From Kineococcus gynurae (GTDB lineage: Bacteria > Actinomycetota > Actinomycetes > Actinomycetales > Kineococcaceae), in assembly GCF_050871315.1 (NCBI RefSeq), contig NZ_JBJLRE010000007.1: a stretch of DNA of 64,000 nt; one strand, written 5' to 3'. Under the pieces are notes generated by a model that was given only the letters and a program-made list of their open reading frames with translations, was not told the origin of the DNA and did no database searches. Numbering within the stretch: the stretch's first letter is position 1; every line of letters starts with the position of its first letter. A program made the position numbers and the translations under genes. This document shows positions 26,509-35,307 of the stretch, in pieces.

Positions 26509-27975
26509 TCAGTGCGTGAGCTGCAGCGCCTCGGCCGTGCCGGCGAACGTCTCCTTGGCCAGCTGGGGATCCTCGCCGAGCTGACGGCCGTAGGAGGGCA
26601 CCATCTCCTGCAGCTTCGGCCGCCAGGCGTCCTGGTGGGCGGGGAAGCACTTCGCGACCAGGCGCAGCATGACCTCGACGGCGGTCGAGGCCCCCGGCGA
26701 GGCACCCAGCAGCGCGGCGATCGACCCGTCGCCGGCGGCGACCAGTTCGGTGCCGAACTGCAGCACACCGCCACGGGGGCCCTTCTTGATGACCTGGACC
26801 CGCTGACCGGCCTTGAGGAGTTCCCAGTCCGCGGCCTGAGCGTCGGGGAAGAAGACCCGCAGGGCCTCCATCCGGGCGTCCATCGACTGCAGGACCTGCT
26901 TCACCAGGTAGGTCGTCAGCGGGACGTTGTCACGCGCCACGGCCAGCATCGGCAGCAGGTTGTGCGGTCGGATCGAACGCGGCAGGTCGGTGAGGTGACC
27001 GGTCTTGAGGAACCGCGGCGACCACCCGGCGTAGGGTCCGAACATCAGGGACTGCTCACCGTGCATGATCCGGGTGTCCAGGTGCGGCACCGACATCGGC
27101 GGGGCCCCCACCTCGGCCTGGCCGTAGACCTTCGCGTGGTGGCGCCGGACGATCTCGGGGTTGGTGCAGCGGAGCCATTCCCCGCTCACCGGGAAACCAC
27201 CGAAACCCTGACCCTCGGGGATCCCGCTGCGCTGCAGCAGGTGCAGCGCCCCACCACCGGAACCGACGAACACGAACGGGGTCGCGATCTCCGCCGAATG
27301 ACCGTCGTCGGCCTTGACCGAGAGGGACCAGCCGGAACCACGACGGGTGACGTCCTTGACCTCGTGGCCGGTCAGCACCTCGGCCCCGCGCCGCGCGGCC
27401 GCGGCCAGCAGGGTCCGGGTCAGGGAACCGAAGTCGACGTCGGTCCCGGCGTCGGAGCGGGTCGCCGCGATCTTCTCGCCCGGCGCCCGGCCCTGCAGCA
27501 GCAACGGCGCCCAGTCGACGATGGTCGCCGCGTCCTCGGCCCACTGCATGCCGCTGAACAGCGGGTGGTCGGCCAAGGCGTGGTAGCGCTTGCGCAGGTA
27601 CTCGACGTTCTTGCCCCGGACGAAACTCATGTGGGGGACGCTGTTGATGAAACTGCGCGGGTCCTCGATGAGCCCGCTGCGCACCAGGAACGACCAGAAC
27701 TGCCGACTGAGCTGGAACTGCTCGTTGACCTGGACGGCCTTGCTGATGTCGATGCTGCCGTCGGCCTTCTCCGGCGTGTAGTTCAGCTCGCAGAGCGCGG
27801 AGTGCCCCGTCCCGGCGTTGTTCCAGGCCGAGGAGCTCTCCTCCCCCAGGGAGTCCAACCGCTCGAGCACCAGCACCGACCAGTCCGGTTCGAGCTCGGT
27901 GAGCATCGTGGCCAGGGTGGCACTCATGATCCCGCCGCCGATCAGGACGGCGTCGTAGCGGGTCGATGCGGGCAT
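26509..27975 (-). CDS. mqo: malate:quinone oxidoreductase
   Basis: A 488-residue FAD-dependent peripheral membrane enzyme that oxidises malate to oxaloacetate and passes electrons to quinone. The dinucleotide-binding start YDAVLIGGGIMSATLATML (8-26), the SSAWNNAGTGHSALCELNYTP block (48-68) and the C-terminal GPRGGVLQFGTELV and LLGASPGAS segments are typical of full-length Mqo. Length and motifs are intact. It links the citric acid cycle to respiration in this host. Confidence 0.96.
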   Translation of the reverse strand: MPASTRYDAVLIGGGIMSATLATMLTELEPDWSVLVLERLDSLGEESSSAWNNAGTGHSALCELNYTPEKADGSIDISKAVQVNEQFQLSRQFWSFLVRSGLIEDPRSFINSVPHMSFVRGKNVEYLRKRYHALADHPLFSGMQWAEDAATIVDWAPLLLQGRAPGEKIAATRSDAGTDVDFGSLTRTLLAAAARRGAEVLTGHEVKDVTRRGSGWSLSVKADDGHSAEIATPFVFVGSGGGALHLLQRSGIPEGQGFGGFPVSGEWLRCTNPEIVRRHHAKVYGQAEVGAPPMSVPHLDTRIMHGEQSLMFGPYAGWSPRFLKTGHLTDLPRSIRPHNLLPMLAVARDNVPLTTYLVKQVLQSMDARMEALRVFFPDAQAADWELLKAGQRVQVIKKGPRGGVLQFGTELVAAGDGSIAALLGASPGASTAVEVMLRLVAKCFPAHQDAWRPKLQEMVPSYGRQLGEDPQLAKETFAGTAEALQLTH

Positions 27976-28114
27976 CGTCCATCCCTCGTCTCGGGCAGCG
28001 TCGCGGACCGAAGCAGGCTACGGCCTGCGACGGACTGGTGCGGCCCGGGGGCGGCGTCGGTTGCATCACACGCCGCCCCGCCGCCGCGCCCGCCACCCCG
28101 CCGCCGGGTTCCGC

Positions 28115-30103
28115 TCAGGCGGCGTCGCCGCCGCCCACCGGCCGGGTGAGGTCGTAGACCGTGTACCCGTCGACGGTGCTCGAGGCGAAGGTCTGCGCCA
28201 CCCAGGTCGTCACCTCGCTCACCGTGCCGTCGCCGCCGCGACCTCCCGTGCCCGTGCCACCGCCGCCCGCGACCAGGTAGTGCACCTCCCCCGCGGCCAC
28301 GTAGGCCTGGAACTGCGCGAGCGTCGGCGTCGGGTCGTCGCTCCAGCCGCCCATGGCCATGACGGCCGTGCCGCTGGACAGCATCAGGGAGGCGGCGCTC
28401 TGCGACCCGGACACCGCCGCCGACCAGCGGGTGCCGGCCCCCTGCAGCAGCTCGGTCAGGGCAGCGGTCGAGCCCTCGGAACCTTCGGTCCGGCCCGCGG
28501 CACCGGGCATCCCGGACATGCCGCCGAACCCGCCCCCGGCCCCCGCAGCGGCCGGCCCCACCGTGGGGATGGACCCGCTGTGCGGGGTGGCGGCGGTCGC
28601 GACGGCGTAGGACGCGGTCCCCGCCCCGCCGGCCAGGACGCCGCTCAGCACCAGCAGGACGGCCACGCGCCGCATCCGCACCGGCGTGATGACCAGGCCG
28701 GCCGCCGCGAGCACGCCGACGAGAAGGACGAGCCACGAGAGGACGAGGTAGGTGTCGTTGCGCTGCAGCAGGACGAAGCCCCAGACCGTCGCCGCGGTGA
28801 CCAGCAGACCGAGCCCCACCCGGCCGGACAGGCGGTCGCGGCGGGTCCACAGGAGCTGTCCCCCGATCGCGACCAGCGCCGCGACCGCCGGGGCCAGGGC
28901 CACCGTGTAGTAGGGGTGGACCGTCCCCTCCATGTAGGCGAACACTCCCCCGGAGACCAGCAGCCAGCCGCCCCAGAGGACGAAGGAGGCACGGGTGCGG
29001 TCGGTGCGCGGCGCCCGCCACGTCAGGGCGAGCCCGAAGACCAGGGCCACGAGGGCCGCGGGCAGCAGCCAGGAGATCTCGTTGCCGAACTCCGAGGAGA
29101 ACAACCGCTGCCAGGTGGCGGCGCCGCCGAAGCTCGACCCGGTGGCCCCGCCGGACATCCCGCCGCCCCCACCGCCGCCCCCGCCCAGGATCCGACCCAG
29201 GCCGTTGTAGCCGAGGACGAGGTCCATGACGCTGCCGTCGGTCGACCCCCCGATGTAGGGGGCGGTGCCCGGCCAGAACGTCACGAGCAGCACCCACCAC
29301 CCGGCGGCCACGACCACCGCCGCGGCGGCGCCCAGCAGGTGCAGCACCCGACGCCCCAGGCCCGTCGGGGCGGCCAGCAGGTAGACCAGCCCGAAGGCGG
29401 GCAGCACCAGGAAGCCCTGCAGCATCTTGGTGAGGAAGGCGAACCCGATCGCCACCCCGGCGAGCGCCAGCCAGCGCCAGGACGCGTGTTCCAGGGCCCG
29501 GACCACGAGGTAGGCCGCGACCGTCATGAGCAGGACGAGCAGGGCGTCGGGGTTGTCGAAGCGGAACATGAGCGCCGCGGCCGGCGTCAGGGCCAGCGCG
29601 GCCCCGGCGAGCAGCCCGGCCCGGGGTCCGTGCCAGCGCCGGACGGCGGCGTACAGGGTCCCGACCGCGAGCACCCCCTCCAGCGCCTGGGGCGCGAGCA
29701 GGCTCCAGCTGGAGAACCCGAAGAGGCGGGCGCTGAGCCCCATGACCCACAACGAGGCGGGGGGCTTGTCGACGGTGATGAAGCTCTCGGGGTCCAGGGA
29801 CCCGAAGAACCACGCGGTCCAGCTCTCCGAACCGGCCTTGACCGCGGCCGCGTAGAAGCTGTTGGCCCACCCCGAGGCCGACAGGTCCCACAGGTAGAGC
29901 GCGGCGGTGGCCGCGAGCAGGACGGCCAGGGCCGGGAGCTCGCCCCGGGCCCGGCCCGCCCCCGCTCCGGGTCCACGCCGGGCGGTCCGACCACGCCGCC
30001 CGGGCCGACCGGGCCGGTCGGGGTCGAGGGCGGTCGGCCCGGACGCCGGGGCGGAACCGCGGGCCAGGGCCGCGGCGGGCACCAGGTGGGCGGGACGGGT
30101 CAT
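28115..30103 (-). CDS. GT39-type membrane glycosyltransferase
   Basis: A 662-residue polytopic protein of the glycosyltransferase family 39 / ArnT-like class. It has about 11-12 hydrophobic segments, the early external Asp after helix 1 (LYLWDLS..WANSFYAAAV) and the VDKPPASLW motif. The soluble C-terminal third is outside the membrane. An unusual insert of nine Gly in a row followed by MSGG sits in the external loop at about 300-315. Family members use polyprenyl-phosphate sugars; the acceptor is unknown. GGAAGCGAG precedes ATG 30103. Confidence 0.88.
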   Translation of the reverse strand: MTRPAHLVPAAALARGSAPASGPTALDPDRPGRPGRRGRTARRGPGAGAGRARGELPALAVLLAATAALYLWDLSASGWANSFYAAAVKAGSESWTAWFFGSLDPESFITVDKPPASLWVMGLSARLFGFSSWSLLAPQALEGVLAVGTLYAAVRRWHGPRAGLLAGAALALTPAAALMFRFDNPDALLVLLMTVAAYLVVRALEHASWRWLALAGVAIGFAFLTKMLQGFLVLPAFGLVYLLAAPTGLGRRVLHLLGAAAAVVVAAGWWVLLVTFWPGTAPYIGGSTDGSVMDLVLGYNGLGRILGGGGGGGGGMSGGATGSSFGGAATWQRLFSSEFGNEISWLLPAALVALVFGLALTWRAPRTDRTRASFVLWGGWLLVSGGVFAYMEGTVHPYYTVALAPAVAALVAIGGQLLWTRRDRLSGRVGLGLLVTAATVWGFVLLQRNDTYLVLSWLVLLVGVLAAAGLVITPVRMRRVAVLLVLSGVLAGGAGTASYAVATAATPHSGSIPTVGPAAAGAGGGFGGMSGMPGAAGRTEGSEGSTAALTELLQGAGTRWSAAVSGSQSAASLMLSSGTAVMAMGGWSDDPTPTLAQFQAYVAAGEVHYLVAGGGGTGTGGRGGDGTVSEVTTWVAQTFASSTVDGYTVYDLTRPVGGGDAA

Positions 30104-30247
30104 CGACGGCTCGCTTCCGGGTCGTGCGCCCCGCTCCGGTCCGTCGGGGTCACCCCGGAACTGTCGGGCCGGAGCCTTCGACGGGACCGGGCGCGAGCTG
30201 TGCGTCGGCGATGCGTGTCGGCGCTGCGTGCGTCGCCGCTGCGTGAA

Positions 30248-31420
30248 TCAGAGTCGGGTGCGCGGATCGGCCCCGTGCAGGAGCGCGACCGCGACCGCCC
30301 GGGCCGCCGCGAGGCGGTGCAGGTCGGCGAGCTCGGCCGCCGGGACGGCGCCCACGACCCCGCGGGCGACCCGGTCGCGGCGGAACGCGAGGTCGGTGGC
30401 GGTCTCGGCGAAGTCGCGGACCGCGAGCGCCGCGGTGCGTCCACCGACCCGGCGGGCCGAGGCGACGGCCTCCCGGCGCCGGGCCGGGGAGGAGAGCATG
30501 TGGACCTCCTCGCCGCTGATCCAACCGGCCCGGACGTAGACCTGCAGGTGGCGCGACACCACCCGGGACTCCCGGACCCGGGCCGCGAGCGCGACCCCCA
30601 CGGCGCAGACGAAGACCGGCAGCTGCAGCAGCAGGTAGAACTCGATGAAGGTGGCGGCCGCCCCGGAGGCGGAGAGGTTCCACAGCGCGTGCAGACCGAT
30701 CGCGACGAGCAGGCCCAGCACGGGGGCGCCCACCCGGCGCAGCGGGCCGCGGCCCCGGACGGCCAGGCCGAGGCCGACCCCGACGGCCATCGTGAACAGC
30801 GGGTGCGCGAACGGGGAGACCAGGCAGCGCAGCACGAACACCGCGACCAGGCCGGCCCCGCCGTCGCTGCCCAGCGCCCGGCCGAGGTAGAGGATGTTCT
30901 CCAGGAACGCGAACCCCACCCCGACGAAGGCGGCGTACACGATGCCGTCGACGACGCCGTCGAACTGACGACGCTGGGCCAGGACGAGCAGCAGGACGCC
31001 GAGGCCCTTGAGGACCTCTTCGACCACGGGCGCGACCACCACCGAGGTGTTGGTGACGTCGCCGACCGCGTCGACCAGCAGGTCGTAGGACAGCGAGTTC
31101 AGGACCAGCGCCCCGAGACTGGCGACGCAGGCCCCCCAACCGAAGGCGAAGGCGAGCAGGTGCGGGGGTTCGGCCTCGTACCGGTCGAGCCAGACGACGC
31201 AGGCGAGCACCGGGCCGACGGGCACCGCGGCGAGCAGGATGCCGGGGAGCAGCCCGGTGAGCCCGATCTCCATCGTCACCGCGGTCAGGCTGAGCACGCC
31301 GCAGACGGTCAGCACCAGGACGGTGACGACGGTCAGGGAGATCCGCCAGGCCCGGGCGGCGGGCGGCGACGGGACGGGCGGACGGTCCTGACCGGCGTCG
31401 CCGGGCGCGTCCACCGCCAT
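30248..31420 (-). CDS. PrsW-family intramembrane metalloprotease
   Basis: A 390-residue membrane protein with about eight helices. The PrsW motifs are present: VVEEVLKG at 132-139 with Glu134, Glu135 and Lys138, GFAFLENILYL, a later HPLFTMAVGVGLG and GLHALWNLS with the metal-binding His residues. PrsW proteases start release of membrane-bound anti-sigma factors in Bacillus; targets in actinobacteria are mostly unknown. The C-terminal ~90 residues are a soluble Arg/Ala-rich extension. The 145 bp after the gene hold only short imperfect GCGTCGGCG-like repeats. Confidence 0.9.
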   Translation of the reverse strand: MAVDAPGDAGQDRPPVPSPPAARAWRISLTVVTVLVLTVCGVLSLTAVTMEIGLTGLLPGILLAAVPVGPVLACVVWLDRYEAEPPHLLAFAFGWGACVASLGALVLNSLSYDLLVDAVGDVTNTSVVVAPVVEEVLKGLGVLLLVLAQRRQFDGVVDGIVYAAFVGVGFAFLENILYLGRALGSDGGAGLVAVFVLRCLVSPFAHPLFTMAVGVGLGLAVRGRGPLRRVGAPVLGLLVAIGLHALWNLSASGAAATFIEFYLLLQLPVFVCAVGVALAARVRESRVVSRHLQVYVRAGWISGEEVHMLSSPARRREAVASARRVGGRTAALAVRDFAETATDLAFRRDRVARGVVGAVPAAELADLHRLAAARAVAVALLHGADPRTRL

Positions 31421-31488
31421 GGCGGCGACCCTACCGCCGGGGTGCGGGCCCGGCCGTCCGGTCGGAGCCGGGCCGTAGGCTGCCGGGC

Positions 31489-32160
31489 GTGAGCGACGAG
31501 GTGGGCAAGGGTGACGAGGTGGGCAAGGGCGACGCCGGCAGGCAGGGGCGCGACCGGGTGCAGGACCGGATCGTCTGGATCGACTGCGAGATGACCGGTC
31601 TGGACCTGGAGAAGGACGCGTTGGTCGAGGTGGCGGCGCTGGTCACCGACGCCGACCTGAACGTGCTCGGCGACGGGGTGGACGTCGTCATCAAGCCGCC
31701 GGCCGCCGCGCTGGAGGACATGGACCCGGTCGTCGTGGACATGCACACGTCCTCGGGGCTGCTGGCCGAGCTGGAGCACGGCGTGACGCTGCGCGAGGCC
31801 GAGGAGGCCGTCCTGGCCTACGTGCGTGAGTGGGTCCCGGACCGGCGCAAGGCCCCGCTGGCCGGGTCCTCGGTGCACACCGACCGTGCCTTCCTGGCCC
31901 GGGACATGGACGAGCTCACCGAGCACCTGCACTACCGGATCGTCGACGTGTCCTCGTTGAAGGAACTGGCCCGTCGGTGGTTCCCCCGCGTCTACTTCCA
32001 CACTCCGAGGAAGCACGGCGGGCACCGCGCGCTGGCCGACATCCGCGAGAGCATCCAGGAGCTGAAGTACTACCGCGAGGTGCTGCTGGTGGCCCAGCCC
32101 GGCCCGGACTCCGAGACCGCCAGGGCGGCCGGCGAGAAGTTCGAGCTTCGCCCGTCCTGA
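31489..32160 (+). CDS. orn: oligoribonuclease
   Basis: A 223-residue DEDDh 3'-5' exoribonuclease that degrades 2-5-nt RNAs and linear di-GMP. The acidic residues are visible in WIDCEMTGLD (Asp32, Glu34), SVHTDRAF and the closing HGGHRALADI. The N-terminus carries an extra ~25 residues made of two copies of DEVGKG from an 18-bp direct repeat at 31495-31530. The family usually starts close to the ...RIVWIDCEMT segment, so the true start may be further in. Confidence 0.95.
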   Translation: MSDEVGKGDEVGKGDAGRQGRDRVQDRIVWIDCEMTGLDLEKDALVEVAALVTDADLNVLGDGVDVVIKPPAAALEDMDPVVVDMHTSSGLLAELEHGVTLREAEEAVLAYVREWVPDRRKAPLAGSSVHTDRAFLARDMDELTEHLHYRIVDVSSLKELARRWFPRVYFHTPRKHGGHRALADIRESIQELKYYREVLLVAQPGPDSETARAAGEKFELRPS

Positions 32161-32277
32161 GGGACGGCCCGGACCGTCCGGCTCCCCGGGCCGGGGCGTC
32201 GGGAACTGGTCCGGAGCAGCGCCCCGGGGACGGTATGCTCGTCCCGTCGCACTCGCGTTCGCGCGGGTCTGACGCTT

Positions 32278-32351
32278 GGTGGGTGTAGCTCAGCTGGTAG
32301 AGCACCTGGTTGTGGTCCAGGAAGTCGCGGGTTCAAGTCCCGTCACTCACC
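32278..32351 (+). tRNA. tRNA-His (anticodon GTG)
   Basis: A cloverleaf with acceptor GTGGGTG/CACTCAC, D-arm GCTCAGCTGGTAGAGC, anticodon loop TTGTGGT giving GTG, and T-arm GGGTTCAAGTCCC. A G at 32278 opposite C73 at 32351 is the extra G-1 typical of tRNA-His. A TATGCT at 32234-32239 could be its -10 box. Confidence 0.97.
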
Positions 32352-32358
32352 CCGCACC

Positions 32359-32389
32359 GAAGGCCCGGTCCGACGCGGACCGGGCCTTC
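32359..32389 (+). terminator. tRNA-His terminator hairpin
   Basis: GAAGGCCCGGTCC (32359-32371) pairs perfectly with 32377-32389 around a 5-base loop, directly after tRNA-His and followed by TCGTC. It also lies after the stop of the minus-strand gene ending at 32409, so it may stop both. Confidence 0.85.
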
Positions 32390-32408
32390 GTCGTCCCCGG
32401 GTCCGTCG

Positions 32409-33044
32409 TCAACGCTCCTCGGGGCTGGGCCGCGGGTGCCGTTCGGCGGCCAGCTCCAGCAGTCGCCGCCGCAACCAGTCCAGGTAGGCGTCGCGATCCC
32501 CGCGCAGGGCGAGCGACACGACGTCGGTCCCCCCGATCCGCCAGGCGTCCTTGCCGCGCACCGGGAGCAGCACCACCGGCAGCGAGAAGGGTCGGATCGA
32601 GCGGCCCAGACGCGACTCGAGGTCGGCCAGCAGGTTGGTCTCGGCGAGCGCCGTGGGGAACATCCGCAGCACCCCCTCGGCGCGGGCGCGGGCCCCGACC
32701 GCCCACTCCAGCGCGTCGTCGAGCAGCAGGTGGGCGATGCCCTGCAGCTCCGGGCACCCGTGCCAGGCGGGGAAGGACGGCGGCAGGATCCCGGTGAGGG
32801 CGGCCGCCTCGCCGGGCCAGGCGCCGCGCCACCACCGGGCCCACTGCCGGCTCGCCGCCCCGATCCCGGCCAGCGGCTCCCCACCGGGGCGCAGCGGCGC
32901 GATGCTCGGCGTCAGCGGTGGCAGCTCGGGTCGGTCGTCCTCCGCGGGGGGACGCAGCCCCCCGGCGTCGCGGAGGTAGAGGCCGAGCAGCAGCGCCTGG
33001 GGCACGGACGTGCGCACCCCGTCCCGCCCGCCCCGGCTCTGCAT
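32409..33044 (-). CDS. hypothetical protein
   Basis: About 211 residues, no family recognised. It is rich in Leu, Arg and Trp (WARWWRGAWPG, LDWLRRRLLEL), without signal peptide or membrane helix, so probably a globular cytoplasmic protein. The frame keeps strong third-position GC and a natural amino-acid mix, unlike the other frames here. The ATG at 33044 has its GGGGAG too close; an in-frame GTG a little downstream (VRTSVPQ) could be the real start. It is divergent from the small gene at 33337. Confidence 0.7.
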   Translation of the reverse strand: MQSRGGRDGVRTSVPQALLLGLYLRDAGGLRPPAEDDRPELPPLTPSIAPLRPGGEPLAGIGAASRQWARWWRGAWPGEAAALTGILPPSFPAWHGCPELQGIAHLLLDDALEWAVGARARAEGVLRMFPTALAETNLLADLESRLGRSIRPFSLPVVLLPVRGKDAWRIGGTDVVSLALRGDRDAYLDWLRRRLLELAAERHPRPSPEER

Positions 33045-33336
33045 CTCCCCACTCTGCGCCCGCCCGGGGGCACCGTCCAGCGATTCCGCGGCCCACCGGG
33101 GTCACCACCGCGCTCCGGTGGCGGGACGCACCCGCTCACCCGTCCGGCCCCACCCGACCCACCCGTCCGGCCCTGTCATTCCGGACCAGGCGGTGACAGT
33201 CCGAACCCGCCCGCCGGGCCCGTGCGCCGGGCGGGTCGCCCTGCCCGGGAAGACCTCAAGGAACACGGCGCCACCGACGACAACTTCAGGAGCACCCACC
33301 CCCCGGGTGCGGCACGCGACAGATCAGGAGGCCCCC

Positions 33337-33507
33337 TTGACCGCTCCCGACCCCACCCCCACCGCAGCGCAGCCGGTGCGGGACATGCTGTCCGAGCACA
33401 TCCCCCTCTCCCTGATCATGGATCTCGCCGCGCCCGACGGCCCCCACTCGGCCGAGCTGCTGGCCAGCGAGGGCCTGCCGACCGAGGAGTGGTGGGTCGC
33501 CCGCTGA
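33337..33507 (+). CDS. small acidic protein, hypothetical
   Basis: A 56-residue protein starting at TTG 33337, which has AGGAGG 6 bases upstream at 33326-33331. It is acidic, with a helix-like middle (VRDMLSEHIPLSLIMDLAAP) and a conserved-looking ending EGLPTEEWWVAR. I do not recognise a family. A strong terminator follows, so it is a single-gene unit. The roughly 290 bp before it hold no other gene I can support. Confidence 0.6.
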   Translation: MTAPDPTPTAAQPVRDMLSEHIPLSLIMDLAAPDGPHSAELLASEGLPTEEWWVAR

Positions 33508-33550
33508 GGCGTCCCGTCCCTCGGTCCGCCGGGTGCTCGACCCGGTCCTG

Positions 33551-33581
33551 GTGTCCGGGGGCGCCCAGCGCCCCCGGACAC
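33551..33581 (+). terminator. perfect 14-bp stem terminator
   Basis: GTGTCCGGGGGCGC (33551-33564) and its complement (33568-33581) with a 3-base loop. It follows the small gene and insulates it from tRNA-Lys. Confidence 0.88.
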
Positions 33582-33639
33582 CCTCGGAGGCAGTCGATTT
33601 CACGATGAGGCGGAGCGGCTGCTACCGTTCCATCTCGTT

Positions 33640-33986
<347 letters not shown>

Positions 33987-33992
33987 GGCCCC

Positions 33993-34021
33993 ATCGTGCG
34001 TTCATGTCGCTTGTCCGTCAA
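33993..34021 (-). promoter_or_regulatory. repressor promoter, leaderless geometry
   Basis: On the minus strand TTGACG (34021-34016), 17 bases, CACGAT (33998-33993), then six bases and the ATG at 33986. The start site would be at or next to the A of ATG, so the transcript would be leaderless. The -35 is inside the inverted repeat at 34006-34026. Confidence 0.55.
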
Positions 34022-34026
34022 GCGAC
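34006..34026. promoter_or_regulatory. operator palindrome 1 (8+5+8)
   Basis: GTCGCTTG at 34006-34013 and CAAGCGAC at 34019-34026 are exact complements around TCCGT. It covers the -35 of the repressor promoter, so it is a likely autoregulation site. Confidence 0.65.
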
Positions 34027-34058
34027 TCACCACGACGGAGTAAGGCGCAGCGCGGCGC

Positions 34059-34087
34059 TTGACCGCCATGCGGCATTGCCGCATGCT
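34059..34087 (+). promoter_or_regulatory. rightward early promoter, leaderless geometry
   Basis: TTGACC (34059-34064), 17 bases, CATGCT (34082-34087), then GAGGTC and ATG at 34094. As with the repressor promoter, -10 and ATG are six bases apart. The inverted repeat at 34068-34084 fills the spacer, so binding there would shut off the early genes. Confidence 0.5.
34068..34084. promoter_or_regulatory. operator palindrome 2 (7+3+7)
   Basis: ATGCGGCATTGCCGCAT, a perfect inverted repeat between the -35 and -10 of the rightward promoter. Its sequence differs from palindrome 1, so two different regulators may bind, or the two sites serve different proteins (repressor and Cro/Xis). Confidence 0.65.
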
Positions 34088-34093
34088 GAGGTC

Positions 34094-34294
34094 ATGCCCA
34101 CGGACCCTGAGCTCATCACCAGCCCCGAGGTGGCCCACCTCCTGGGCAAGAGCATGCGGACGGTGCAGCGCATGGCTGACGCCGGCGAGCTGCCCGTGGC
34201 CCAGAAGCTTCCCGGCCCGAACGGAGCGCGCCTGTTCCGCCGTGTCGAGATCGAGGCTCTCGTCGCTGCTGGCCGCACCGAGCAGGTCGCGTGA
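34094..34294 (+). CDS. excisionase/Cro-like HTH_17 protein
   Basis: A 66-residue winged-helix protein of the excisionase/MerR-like HTH_17 class: ITSPEVAHLLGKSMRTVQRMADAGELPVAQKLPG, then a wing with RLFRRVEIEALVA. It is the first rightward gene, divergent from the repressor. Such proteins direct excision or repress the repressor gene. The in-frame open region extends upstream, but the ATG at 34094 fits the family length and lies 6 bases after a -10-like box. Its stop overlaps the next start. Confidence 0.82.
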   Translation: MPTDPELITSPEVAHLLGKSMRTVQRMADAGELPVAQKLPGPNGARLFRRVEIEALVAAGRTEQVA

Positions 34295-34560
34295 TGGCCG
34301 CCGTCATGCGTGAGCGCGCCGTACCGTGCGTCCGCTGCCGCAAGGGCGAGTCCTGGACCCTCGACCGGGTCTGCCGTGGCTGCGCCGACGTCAGCGACCG
34401 TCAGGTGGCCGACGACTCCGCGCCGTACGCCGTGCTGGAGCTCGACGACCGCGGCCGCCGCCTGCACCCCCTCCCCCTCGCCGAGACCACGCCCGGGCAG
34501 CCGGACTGGCTCGACGAGGTCCTTGCCGCGCTGGCCGAGGACCAGCTGGCCGTCGCGTGA
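34294..34560 (+). CDS. small Cys-rich early protein, putative zinc ribbon
   Basis: An 88-residue protein. Two CxxC knuckles (CVRC and CRGC, 13 residues between) near the N-terminus suggest a small zinc finger; the C-terminal half is acidic. The ATG overlaps the stop of the HTH gene (TGATG), and an adjacent GTG at 34291 is also possible. Function unknown; small zinc-ribbon proteins are common in actinophage early regions. Confidence 0.7.
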   Translation: MAAVMRERAVPCVRCRKGESWTLDRVCRGCADVSDRQVADDSAPYAVLELDDRGRRLHPLPLAETTPGQPDWLDEVLAALAEDQLAVA

Positions 34561-34772
34561 GCACCGCGACCGGGCGGCAGAAGCTCACCGAGCGCCTGGC
34601 TGACGTCCTCGTCGTCGCCGTCGACGAGGCCGACGACGTGTTCCCCGCCGACGCCGGGCCCGAGGGGCCGTCCCTGCTGCGCCTGGTGCTCGCCGTGCAC
34701 AAGGCCGCCGACGCCGCCGGCATCGACATGACCGACGTGTTCCGCGCCTACGGCCACCGGATGACCCCGTGA
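34557..34772 (+). CDS. small acidic early protein, hypothetical
   Basis: A 71-residue acidic protein, helical by composition (KLTERLADVLVVAVDEADD, LLRLVLAVHKAADAAGI). GTG 34557 overlaps the previous stop by 4 bp, and its own stop overlaps the next GTG by 4 bp. I do not recognise it. Confidence 0.7.
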   Translation: MSTATGRQKLTERLADVLVVAVDEADDVFPADAGPEGPSLLRLVLAVHKAADAAGIDMTDVFRAYGHRMTP

Positions 34773-34852
34773 GCGAGGCGACCCGCGAGTTCCTCGCCCT
34801 CCTCGTGTTCCTGGCCGGCTCCCTCGCGCTCCTCATCGTCCTGACCGCCTGA
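34769..34852 (+). CDS. 27-residue single-helix membrane peptide
   Basis: A very short frame, GTG to TGA, coding for a short polar start (MSEATRE) followed by about 19 hydrophobic residues (FLALLVFLAGSLALLIVLT). It overlaps the previous stop by 4 bp, the same coupling as its neighbours, which supports real translation. A membrane peptide in an early region could act on the host membrane or on superinfection; that is only a guess. Confidence 0.5.
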   Translation: MSEATREFLALLVFLAGSLALLIVLTA

Positions 34853-34879
34853 CCCCTCCCGCAGACCTCTGGAGCCCTG

Positions 34880-35305
34880 ATGCCCACCCCCCTCACCGAG
34901 ATCCCTCGGGAGACCGCCGCCGCGGTCGACGCCGGCGCCGCGGCCCTGCGCCGCCACGAGCTCGCCGCCCGGCAGGGCCGCCGCGTCTACGGCGTCGTCA
35001 CCGTCATCACCCCCGACGAGAACTGGTTGGCCCCGTTCGAGCTGCTCCCCCGCGAGCAGCAGGCGGAGTACCGCCACGTCGCGCAGATCGTCCTGGCCGG
35101 CGCTCGCGGGCAGTCCCTGCAGGACGACCTGCACTGGGTCCTCGCCCGGTTACAGGCCCGCCACGTCTCCACCCTCGACCTGTTCGGCCGCCGCAAGGTC
35201 CAGGCCGCCATCGAGGAGCTGACCCGCGTCGCCCGCGAGGTCATCACCCTGCGCCGCAGCAAGACCGACGCCTGGGACCCCTTCACCACCGAGGCGAGGA
35301 CCTGA
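34880..35305 (+). CDS. hypothetical early phage protein
   Basis: A 141-residue soluble protein, Arg/Ala/Leu-rich, with long helical stretches and no motif I know. It has its own ATG with TCTGGAGC upstream, after a 27-bp gap, so it may start a second translation unit. It is followed 2 bp later by a Cys-rich small gene. Confidence 0.68.
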   Translation: MPTPLTEIPRETAAAVDAGAAALRRHELAARQGRRVYGVVTVITPDENWLAPFELLPREQQAEYRHVAQIVLAGARGQSLQDDLHWVLARLQARHVSTLDLFGRRKVQAAIEELTRVAREVITLRRSKTDAWDPFTTEART

Positions 35306-35307
35306 CC

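Noticed and set aside
28061..31492. Plus-strand open frame of 1,143 codons across GT39 and PrsW
   Set aside because: Shadow of two clear membrane protein genes on the minus strand; composition is Gly/Gln/Arg/Asp-rich without membrane segments.
33010..33336. Upstream part of the frame containing the 56-residue protein
   Set aside because: Pro/Arg/Thr-rich shadow of the divergent gene's promoter region. TTG 33337 with AGGAGG is the supported start.
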